64,000 nt of DNA from an uncultured Caulobacterales bacterium (GTDB taxonomy: Bacteria; Pseudomonadota; Alphaproteobacteria; Caulobacterales; Caulobacteraceae). The notes beneath the pieces are model-generated. The model was not told the origin of the DNA, made no database searches, and worked only from the letters and a program-made list of their open reading frames with translations. Below are positions 26,211 to 33,187 of this stretch, one piece after another (the first letter of the stretch is position 1; each line of letters opens with the position of its first letter). The stretch spans positions 1 to 64,000 of the forward strand of contig CAILTK010000089.1 in the NCBI GenBank assembly GCA_903837135.1, in the 5' to 3' direction. The position numbers and the translations under genes were made by a program.

Positions 26211-27431
26211 TCAGGTGTTCACACCTGCGCCAAGGGCGCTGGCCGTATCGGCCGACACCCATCCCGGCATCCCCTGAAGAATGCGCTCGGCATTCTTGGC
26301 GGGCGTGATGTGGCCGTAGTGGTTTTGGATCATCTGCACCGATGTGCCCATCTGGTGCGCCAGGAAGAGGGAATCCACACCTTCTGAGAGGCGAAACGTC
26401 GCATAGGTATGGCGGAAACAGTAGGTGCTGCGTCGCTTACCTGAGGAGCTGAGAAGCAGGTTGCTCTCCGTCAACAGGCGCTCGATCATGCCAATGTAAA
26501 GCGTCACTGACACTTTTCCTTGGATGGTCGAGAAAACCGGATCGTCGGCTCCTGTCGCCCGACTGATCGAACGGATCCGGTCGAGGTAGTCTGAGACGTT
26601 CGTGGTCGCGACAAGTGATCGGGACTTGCCTTTGCCCCGCACGCTCAGGACAACGAACCTTCGACCCTGCTTATCCGTCCGGTCGACGACATCGCGCCAA
26701 CGAAGGTTTCGCGCTTCTGACGGACGCATGCCGGTGTTCGTCATGACGAGTACAAAGTTGTAGACCATGGTCCGATACCAGACGCCCATTGGGGTTCTGG
26801 CTTTCTTGATCCAACCGCGCGCGAAGGTGTGCAGCGCGCGATATTCCTCCGGCGTGAACTCCTCCCGAGCGACCTTGTCGACCGGGAGGCGGCCTTTGAA
26901 AACCTGGCTTTCAGGGATGTATTTCTTCGATGCCGCGTAGCCCATGATGGCTCGGAAGGTCGCCATCTCGTCGCGGATTGTGCCAGCGCTGACCTCGCGT
27001 CCGCCGAGGCCTTTGCTGCTCGTTCGCCGCCACACGGCGTACCGATCCCATCGGTCTTGACCGATCAGGGAGATTTGCACGGGCCCGACGTATCGGCACA
27101 ATTGGTTCCGGACGTGAGACTCCACCACCAGCCAGCGGTGCCTCGTGATCTGTCCCGCCTCGGCGCGCTCCTTGTGGAACGCCACATACTCGGCGGCGAT
27201 CTGCGAGAAGGAGCGGCTGAAGACAGGAACCTGGTGCTTGATGCGGAAGCGCAGGTCGGCGTCCTCTTCGAGGGCCTTTGCGCGAGCTTCTGCTTTCTCG
27301 GCGGTTTGGAGGGATTTGATCTTGTAGCGGTCTTCACCGGGCACCTTGATCCGGCAGTACCAGTTGCGGTGCTTGACGTCGGTTCGACGGAAGAGGATCA
27401 GGCCCGGCTTCACCTCCTCCACATCGATCAT
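26211..27431 (-). CDS. Phage-type tyrosine recombinase (integrase 1)
   Basis: The 406-residue protein has an N-terminal arm-binding part, a SAM-like core-binding domain (about residues 70-180) and the catalytic domain. The expected residues are R236 in TGMRPSEARNLRW, R340 in YCFRHTYATF, H359 in LAHQMG and the nucleophile Y372 in QNHYGH. The usual first His of the HxxR motif is not present. It is unrelated in detail to the P4-type integrase at the other end. Its start lacks a clear ribosome binding site. Three pairs of phased repeats lie directly upstream. It may belong to a second element nested in the island. Confidence 0.9.
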   Translation of the reverse strand: MIDVEEVKPGLILFRRTDVKHRNWYCRIKVPGEDRYKIKSLQTAEKAEARAKALEEDADLRFRIKHQVPVFSRSFSQIAAEYVAFHKERAEAGQITRHRWLVVESHVRNQLCRYVGPVQISLIGQDRWDRYAVWRRTSSKGLGGREVSAGTIRDEMATFRAIMGYAASKKYIPESQVFKGRLPVDKVAREEFTPEEYRALHTFARGWIKKARTPMGVWYRTMVYNFVLVMTNTGMRPSEARNLRWRDVVDRTDKQGRRFVVLSVRGKGKSRSLVATTNVSDYLDRIRSISRATGADDPVFSTIQGKVSVTLYIGMIERLLTESNLLLSSSGKRRSTYCFRHTYATFRLSEGVDSLFLAHQMGTSVQMIQNHYGHITPAKNAERILQGMPGWVSADTASALGAGVNT

Positions 27432-27847
27432 GAAAGTGGAGGGGGCCGCGATCTGTGCAGAATCTGTGTAGGAATTTTCCGTAAGCTATTGATCTATGGT
27501 ATCTGTGTAGAGTTTGTGTAGATCATATATAGACAAAAATGACAGTAATGTCAAATAGGTATTATGGCCTATTCATCACGAAAACGTATTGGGACATTTA
27601 TATTACCTTGAATTATCTAGAGAATGTTTATTGCAAACTAGCTGTGTAGATTCTGTGTAGATGAAAGCTGTTAAATAATCCTACCATTCCATGGTGTCAT
27701 GTGCAGCATACTTCTACAACCTATGCACATGAGCAAAGCTACGCGAGGTTGTCATTTTGGCTCGTCCTCCCATATTTGAGACGAGGTGACGCAGGGCGCG
27801 AAATGAAGCTTTCGTAGACTGGCGTCACGAGCGATGGGGAGGGCCGT
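27432..27847. other. AT-rich regulatory region upstream of integrase 1
   Basis: These 416 bases are the most AT-rich in the window and contain no supported ORF. They hold six copies of a TCTGTGTAG-type 10-mer in three pairs (listed separately). Near the right end is a 12-base inverted match to the tRNA attachment core (27785-27796). Confidence 0.7.
27451..27660 (+). repeat. Three pairs of phased iterons (consensus WTCTGTGTAG)
   Basis: Copies lie at 27451-27460 (one change), 27462-27471, 27501-27510, 27512-27521 (one change), 27640-27649 (one or two changes) and 27651-27660. Within each pair the starts are exactly 11 bases apart, about one helical turn, and all have the same orientation. The first pair is 20 bases upstream of the integrase 1 start. 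Likely roles are arm-type binding sites for the integrase or an accessory/regulatory protein. Confidence 0.8.
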
Positions 27848-28918
27848 TTGGCTGAAGGTGAAGGCTCAGAGCCAAATCTCGCCGGCGCCTATGACGTGCG
27901 AGCGAAGTTCGATCCGCGATCAGGCATATGGACTCTAAAGCGATTGATCTGCCTGCCGAACGGTAACCCCAAGTGGGCTACACTGTTTCAGAGCGGCACG
28001 GGTCCCTATGGCCGGCCGGTTATGTTCGGTCAGGACCGTGCCGCGGCCGAGGCAGCTGCTGAGCAGGCGCGTCGTTCGCTCAGGATTAACATCGATCCCG
28101 AGCGGCTGAATCAGAGCGGCGGCTCATCGACGTCCTTGAAAATTTCGAAGGCCGTCGTCTCGCGCAAGCGACTTGATGAAGAGGAAGACCTCATGCGCAG
28201 CGAGGCAATCAAGCGCCATACGGCGACGCCTCGCGCGCCTATTGAAGTGCTGCGTCTTCATGAGGATGCGGAGATTTATCGTGCAGAGATCATCGAGAAC
28301 ACACGGGCAATGCCCTACCTGCGCACCATGATGGTGGGCATGCTCGCAACGCGAGCGCTTATCGAATCGAAGGATGGAGTAAAATGGGGAAGGCCATGGC
28401 GGAGGCTGACCGCACGCGCTGCTGAAGTCGCACACCGCGCGGAGATCGCGGAAGGGTTTGGCTTCTCTCCGCACCACAATTGGTCGACGACCAAAGCCGA
28501 GATCCGGCACATCCTCCTGCCTCGCGCGAACCAACTTCTGAAACTCGCCAGCGTACGGCGGCTGCTTGACGAAGCGCTTGCGCAGGGGACGCGCGTTTTG
28601 GTGCTGGGCGGCTTCGTATTTTGGTATGAGGCGGAGGGAAAGGTGGGCTGGATTGTCAAAGCCCTGGGGTCGGCGAAAGCAAGCGGCGACGGCGATACGA
28701 TCTGGGAGGCCGGAAAGATCGTCTCCAAGAACCACGGCCGCATAGTCGTTCTGCCCTACATCAAGGAGAACGGAGAGCACGTTAGCGGCTACACGAAAAA
28801 TGTTGCCGGCGATGGCCCGGCTCTTCCGCGTCATCCTACTCAGTACGTCGAGCTTCCGTTCAGCCGCCTTGAGGGAGACGCTATGATCAAGCTACTCGGT
28901 GAATTGCCTTACGAGTAG
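27848..28918 (+). CDS. Island protein of unknown function
   Basis: Not recognised. The TTG start at 27848 has GGGGAGG a few bases upstream and no ATG is available near it. The 356-residue protein has no signal peptide or clear membrane span. A beta-rich start (YDVRAKFDPRSGIWTLKRLICLPNG) is followed by a helical middle (residues about 55-230) and a C-terminal beta part (VLVLGGFVFWYEAEGKVGWIVKAL, GRIVVLPYI). The gene is 31 bases upstream of the HEPN-like gene at 28950 and likely forms an operon with it. Codon use is less GC-rich than in the host genes. Confidence 0.7.
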   Translation: MAEGEGSEPNLAGAYDVRAKFDPRSGIWTLKRLICLPNGNPKWATLFQSGTGPYGRPVMFGQDRAAAEAAAEQARRSLRINIDPERLNQSGGSSTSLKISKAVVSRKRLDEEEDLMRSEAIKRHTATPRAPIEVLRLHEDAEIYRAEIIENTRAMPYLRTMMVGMLATRALIESKDGVKWGRPWRRLTARAAEVAHRAEIAEGFGFSPHHNWSTTKAEIRHILLPRANQLLKLASVRRLLDEALAQGTRVLVLGGFVFWYEAEGKVGWIVKALGSAKASGDGDTIWEAGKIVSKNHGRIVVLPYIKENGEHVSGYTKNVAGDGPALPRHPTQYVELPFSRLEGDAMIKLLGELPYE

Positions 28919-28949
28919 TGGGCCGATGATGGCAGCATGAGGACGAGGA

Positions 28950-29750
28950 ATGACAGACGGTCAGTTAGTCGGCTGGTATTCCGAGTTCCGAAAAGCTCTT
29001 CACGAGAGCGAATTTACGGGACGATATATGAAATATCACTGGGTCGAGCTTCCGGATCGACTCCATGTCGTTTGGCTTGTCTATAGTCAGTTGGTTGCCG
29101 ATTTCGCTAACGAGCTGGCGAATTCGATCAATGATCTTACCAACTACGTCCATCGACTCCGAGCTTGGGATAAAGTAGTCGCCGGCTTGTCAGACGAAGA
29201 GAAGATGAGCGTCGTCCACGAATTTATCGGACCGTTTGCAACAGTGTCGTTGACGCTGCCGAACGTGATCAAGTCGCGTTTGATATTTGCCGCCGGCCAT
29301 CTCTGCCATCAGGCTAACCAAAGCCGCGATCTCGTATGGACGGATGAGTTTCCTTCTGACGACGATGTATATCTTCATACAATTGGCCCGCACTGTTCAA
29401 GGTGGAGGCGGTATCGCCGGCTACAAGAAGCCATTGAGGCGATAGCCGGTGCTGACTATCAGAAGCAATCGGACAGATTCAGAAACCTCTATAATCACCG
29501 ATTTTCTCCACGCTTCTTGGTCGGTATGACCCAGCTTGCGGTGCGCAAAGTCGAGCCCAACGGGCGAGTAGTATATGGCGTCGGTGGACGCGATCCGTTC
29601 ACGCTGGCGGAGGTGGCTTCGATTTTGCAGATCGAGCGTGATCGATCCTATGTCGCGTTCGAGGCTTTTCAGGCGCTCGTCAATGAGCAGCTGGTGAAGA
29701 TCAAAACTCACAATACGGCCGCGCTTGCCGAACAGGATGCCTGTCCTTGA
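28950..29750 (+). CDS. HEPN-like protein (RNLYNH motif)
   Basis: The 266-residue protein starts behind GAGGACGAGGA. It is largely helical. Residues 178-183 read RNLYNH, an Rx4H motif with Asn after Arg as in the active site of HEPN ribonucleases. It lies at the end of a long helix (DYQKQSDRFRNLYNHRF). No partner nucleotidyltransferase is adjacent; the upstream gene at 27848 is the likely operon partner. HEPN proteins often act as RNases in toxin-antitoxin or antiphage systems. The family name is inferred from the motif and helical context only. Confidence 0.6.
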   Translation: MTDGQLVGWYSEFRKALHESEFTGRYMKYHWVELPDRLHVVWLVYSQLVADFANELANSINDLTNYVHRLRAWDKVVAGLSDEEKMSVVHEFIGPFATVSLTLPNVIKSRLIFAAGHLCHQANQSRDLVWTDEFPSDDDVYLHTIGPHCSRWRRYRRLQEAIEAIAGADYQKQSDRFRNLYNHRFSPRFLVGMTQLAVRKVEPNGRVVYGVGGRDPFTLAEVASILQIERDRSYVAFEAFQALVNEQLVKIKTHNTAALAEQDACP

Positions 29751-29793
29751 ATTGCTCCGCGAGCCCATCGGGCGAGCGGCAAAAGATGGCCGC

Positions 29794-30690
29794 CTAAGCG
29801 GCCATCTCCTCGGTCTGGGGTTGAAGGCTCTGCAGGTAGTCCGCCGCCCGCTGGGCGTGGGCTGCGGCGCTGAAGATGGCGCGCTTGTCGGCCTTTATCA
29901 CCGCCAGCCAATGGTCAAGATAGGAGGCGTGCTCCTCCCGTGGCTCCCGTGAAAGCTCAAGGTCGGCGCAGAGAAAGGCGGCCCCAAGTTCGGCCACAAG
30001 CTCCTCCATTGCGTAACCAGCATCGCCGAACCGCTTCCGCCCAAACTCCCGATCGAGGCGGGCCGGCGCCTTGGTCCAGTGCGTCAACTCATGTGCCAGA
30101 GTCGCGTAATAGGCCTCGGCATCGCGGAAGGCTTCAAAGGGCGGCATCTGCACCCGGTCGTCGCTCGGCCGATAGAACGCCTTCGCCCCGCCATGCTCGA
30201 TCCGTGCCCCGGTAGAAGCAACGAACGCCTCCGCGTGCTCGATGCGCTGGATGGGATCGCGCACCGGCTCCGGCCCGGTGTGGAAATGCGCCGGCAGTCC
30301 GTCCACCTGCTCGGCGTTGAACACGGTGTAGCCCTTCATGAAGGGGATATCGCGCTCGCGGTCTTCCCCGGTGGCGCTATCGGTCTCGGTCTTCTTGATC
30401 CGGTCGGCATAGACGACGAGGTTTCCTTTCTCGCCTTTGCGGACGTTCGCGCCCAGCTCCACCGCCTGCTTGAAGGTGAGCCAACGCGGGCTCTGATAGC
30501 CGCGCTCAATCGCCGACGCCCACAGCATCAGGGTATTGATGCCGCGATAGGCGACGCCATTGGCGCGCAGCGGCCGGTTGATCCGCCCGGCGAGGTGATC
30601 GCCGCTCCACGGCCTGACCCAGGGCCGCACGCCCTGCTCAAGCTGGCTAACGATGTGATGGGTTACTCGGTCATAGACATCTGCTTTCAT
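29794..30690 (-). CDS. ardC: ArdC-family antirestriction protein
   Basis: The 298-residue protein has the two ArdC parts. An N-terminal single-strand DNA-binding domain contains RPWVRPWSGDHLAGRINRPLR, YRGINTLMLW and WLTFKQAVELGANVRKGEKG. A C-terminal zincin-like metallopeptidase domain has HELTH at residues 200-204 and MEELVAELGAAFL. ArdC proteins protect incoming plasmid or element DNA from host restriction, and are often in the leading region of transfer. Here the gene reads away from a hairpin-rich noncoding region. This is the clearest sign that the island, or part of it, has moved by conjugation. Confidence 0.9.
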   Translation of the reverse strand: MKADVYDRVTHHIVSQLEQGVRPWVRPWSGDHLAGRINRPLRANGVAYRGINTLMLWASAIERGYQSPRWLTFKQAVELGANVRKGEKGNLVVYADRIKKTETDSATGEDRERDIPFMKGYTVFNAEQVDGLPAHFHTGPEPVRDPIQRIEHAEAFVASTGARIEHGGAKAFYRPSDDRVQMPPFEAFRDAEAYYATLAHELTHWTKAPARLDREFGRKRFGDAGYAMEELVAELGAAFLCADLELSREPREEHASYLDHWLAVIKADKRAIFSAAAHAQRAADYLQSLQPQTEEMAA

Positions 30691-31077
30691 TGCCCTTTTT
30701 CCTTAGGTTAGGGGTTGCGCATGCAACCGACTAGCCAAGCGGCAATGAGCGGGGGGAAGGCAGTCAGGACCGGGTGACGGGGTCTTGGGGCGGGCCGGAG
30801 CGCAGCGACTACACGGCCCCGTCACCCGCCCGGAGGGCCTGGTCTTGACGGCCAGGGGGCCGCAGGCCCCAAGGAAAGAAACGGCTGCAACGCAGCCCTG
30901 CGCGAGGGATCGTCACCGACTGGCCGAGACGCGCAGCGGCTCGGTGGCGAAGCCATAGAGTCCGGTTAGGCGAAGCCGGACGCGCCCAGTTTCTGGACTT
31001 CCGGCATCTTGTGAATGCCAACTCAGCAAGGCGAAGATCCCGCTTGGAAATGCGAGTTCGCCTGCTAGCTTTGATCT
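30691..31077. other. Hairpin-rich noncoding region (oriT, single-strand promoter or RNA candidate)
   Basis: These 387 bases separate ardC from the divergent HEPN gene. They include a 12-base inverted repeat (30771-30782 with 30817-30828) and short hairpins at 30856-30870 (GGGGCC/GGCCCC), 30883-30897 (GGCTGC/GCAGCC), 30924-30944 (CCGAG/CTCGG) and 30960-30981 (GTCCGG/CCGGAC). No ORF is supported. Such folding next to ardC resembles leading regions of conjugative elements. Confidence 0.55.
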
Positions 31078-32040
31078 ATGGTTGCAGGATCAAGAGGTGC
31101 ATTTCGTTACGCTGGGTTGGCCCACGCCTCGTTGCCAGTCGAAGAATTTGACCTCGGAGAAGGGCTGTCGCTTCGAAGAACTTACGCCCATCTGATGTCG
31201 CCATGCCTCATGGCATTCGCGACGGCCGAGCCCGGCAAACCGCATCCGGGTCCGTGGCGAGCGGCGCATGGCGGCTTCGCTCACGACATTACGATCGAGC
31301 TTCGCGTTCCAGCGCGCGGAAGGCCAGGCGGCTTCACCTCCAAAGACGCCATGTGGTGGATCATAGCGCTGTTGAGAATCTCCAGCGCTCCCTACCTCAC
31401 CGCACCGGTGACCATCGACATGCCGTTCGCCAAAGCGGCAGCCAGCGAGAGAGAACCGACGATCTCCCCCTTCGAGATCGAGCAGCGCATCTTTCATAAG
31501 CCTAAGGCTGCAAAGGAAGAGCTGAAGCTTGGAGAGCTCTGTTGGGTTCGGGATAATTGGATTCGAGCGGCCGAGCTCGCACACGCCAATCCTAAATTCC
31601 TCACGGCTTTTCAGGCCTGGGATAGTTGTCGGGTCAAGGCGCGTACCTCCTCGTCGTTGCTACTGGTGTGGGGAGCGTTGGAACAGCTCTTTGCTCCCTC
31701 GGCTGCCGAACTTCGCTATCGCGTCGCGTCCAACCTGGCGGCGTATCTGGATCAGCGAGGTCCCACGCGCCTAGCCACCTACAAACGCATCCTGCGACTT
31801 TACAATGATCGCTCGGCGGCCGCTCACACAGTGACTGACTCTGATATTGGTGCTCTTACCGAGAGCTGGGTGATCCTGCGCAATGCTCTGATGAAGATGA
31901 TCATCGAACATCACATCCCGTCGCAGGCAGATTTCGAGCATCTGATTTTTGCAGATGATGCTGCCCCCGATCCCGCCGCTCTTTCGTGGAGCGGCGGTCC
32001 GGACGAAGCTAGGTCGAAGACGCATTCAAAGCGACGATAA
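31078..32040 (+). CDS. ApeA-like HEPN-domain protein
   Basis: The 320-residue protein has an N-terminal part of unknown fold and a C-terminal HEPN domain from about residue 185. SSLLLVWGALEQLFAP and LRYRVASNLAAYLD are the usual helices, and LYNDRSAAAH (R245, H250) is the Rx4H active-site motif. ApeA-type HEPN proteins are presumed RNases of defence systems. It converges on the TIR gene. The start has no strong ribosome binding site and could be slightly different. Function in phage defence is inferred from motif and island context. Confidence 0.75.
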   Translation: MVAGSRGAFRYAGLAHASLPVEEFDLGEGLSLRRTYAHLMSPCLMAFATAEPGKPHPGPWRAAHGGFAHDITIELRVPARGRPGGFTSKDAMWWIIALLRISSAPYLTAPVTIDMPFAKAAASEREPTISPFEIEQRIFHKPKAAKEELKLGELCWVRDNWIRAAELAHANPKFLTAFQAWDSCRVKARTSSSLLLVWGALEQLFAPSAAELRYRVASNLAAYLDQRGPTRLATYKRILRLYNDRSAAAHTVTDSDIGALTESWVILRNALMKMIIEHHIPSQADFEHLIFADDAAPDPAALSWSGGPDEARSKTHSKRR

Positions 32041-32088
32041 TGTCGAAGAGAGAGGCGCACAGTGAACTAGGCCTGACGTCTCCGGCGC

Positions 32089-33084
32089 CTAATCAAGCTT
32101 CGGCATATGCATGACACTCGCCGCGACCATGTAGGCGGCGTTGCTCAATGAGCCATCCGACAGGACCATCGCGCCCAGAGCAATGACTACGCCGACGGCG
32201 ATCGTCAGATGATCAGCGGGCGCGGTTGGGAGGGCACCATCTTCGCCCGGAAAATCCGTGTGCCGGACGTAGACAATGCTGTTGCGGTGAGCGGGATCAT
32301 TCGTTCGAAGTTGGAAGACATACTCGGTGGGTAAGACATCCGAGGTGTCGGCATGCGACTCATAAAGCTGAACCAGTTCCTGACGGCCCGTCACCAGCAG
32401 GCATCGACCATCGCAACCTGCCGCCCGCATTACCAACTCACCGGCGCGAAGTGGCAGCCCATCGGCGGCGTTGGGAAGTTCGGTTGCCGGTCGATTTGGG
32501 TTGAAGAAGGTTGGAAAATGATCGTCCAGCATCTTCAGTGACCGAGGAAAAAACATCGGCCGTTCCACCCATGGCAACCGGAGCGTGTCGATACGGACGC
32601 GCCGCGCCCAGCTTCCTTCGTCGCTGAAAATCCTCTCGACATGATCGACGACTAATTTGGCCGTAGCAATTGGATCGTCGGTGGCGCTGAGTGCCAACCG
32701 GCTAGCCAGTATTGGCGAGAACCTACGAAGCGCGTCGACCTCAGTGCCCGGCAGGAGTAGCGGGATCATTTTGGTGTTGCCGTCCGACTCAAGCGAGAAC
32801 AGTGCATCAAATTCTTCTCGCGGCCATCGCTTTGCGAAGAAGCTGTGACTTAGGAAGAGAATGCCAAGTTGCGATTCTAGAATCGCGTTGTCGATCTGGC
32901 CTCTCAATGAACGCCCGGCGACCAAATCCCGCTCATCAATAAAGACAGTTAGCCCATGCGTGCGCAACGCATCGGCGACCGCTCGCACGTATGGTTTGTC
33001 CTCGCTAGCGTGGGATAGAAAAACATCCCAATGCTTAGCGGGAGATTGGTACGTCCGACTTTCCGTTTGGACTGCGTCCGGCAT
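32089..33084 (-). CDS. TIR-domain protein with an unknown C-terminal half
   Basis: Residues 18 to about 150 form a TIR domain: WDVFLSHASEDKPYVRAVADAL, GLTVFIDERDLVAGRSL, and RWPREEFDAL with E91 at the position of the NADase catalytic Glu. The following 180 residues are not recognised. Near the end is a hydrophobic segment (LTIAVGVVIALGAMVLSDG) that could be a membrane helix. Bacterial TIR proteins commonly deplete NAD+ or make signalling nucleotides when phage is sensed. The gene lies 103 bases downstream of the 1452-residue NTPase gene on the same strand and may be its effector partner. Total length is 331 residues. Confidence 0.85.
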   Translation of the reverse strand: MPDAVQTESRTYQSPAKHWDVFLSHASEDKPYVRAVADALRTHGLTVFIDERDLVAGRSLRGQIDNAILESQLGILFLSHSFFAKRWPREEFDALFSLESDGNTKMIPLLLPGTEVDALRRFSPILASRLALSATDDPIATAKLVVDHVERIFSDEGSWARRVRIDTLRLPWVERPMFFPRSLKMLDDHFPTFFNPNRPATELPNAADGLPLRAGELVMRAAGCDGRCLLVTGRQELVQLYESHADTSDVLPTEYVFQLRTNDPAHRNSIVYVRHTDFPGEDGALPTAPADHLTIAVGVVIALGAMVLSDGSLSNAAYMVAASVMHMPKLD

Positions 33085-33187
33085 GACATCTAGTATCTAA
33101 GGCAATCTCTCACGATCGCCAGGGCTCGGTGCGACGTGTACCCCCGCCGTCGAACGTATCGCAAAGCGCGGTCAATATACTGAAGCC

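Noticed and set aside
26011-26262. 83-codon minus-strand frame near attL
   Set aside because: No ribosome site, no recognisable sequence, and it overlaps the end of integrase 1.
27451-27660. CRISPR array
   Set aside because: Repeats are only 10 bases, come in 11-bp pairs with irregular gaps and have no spacers of constant length or cas genes.
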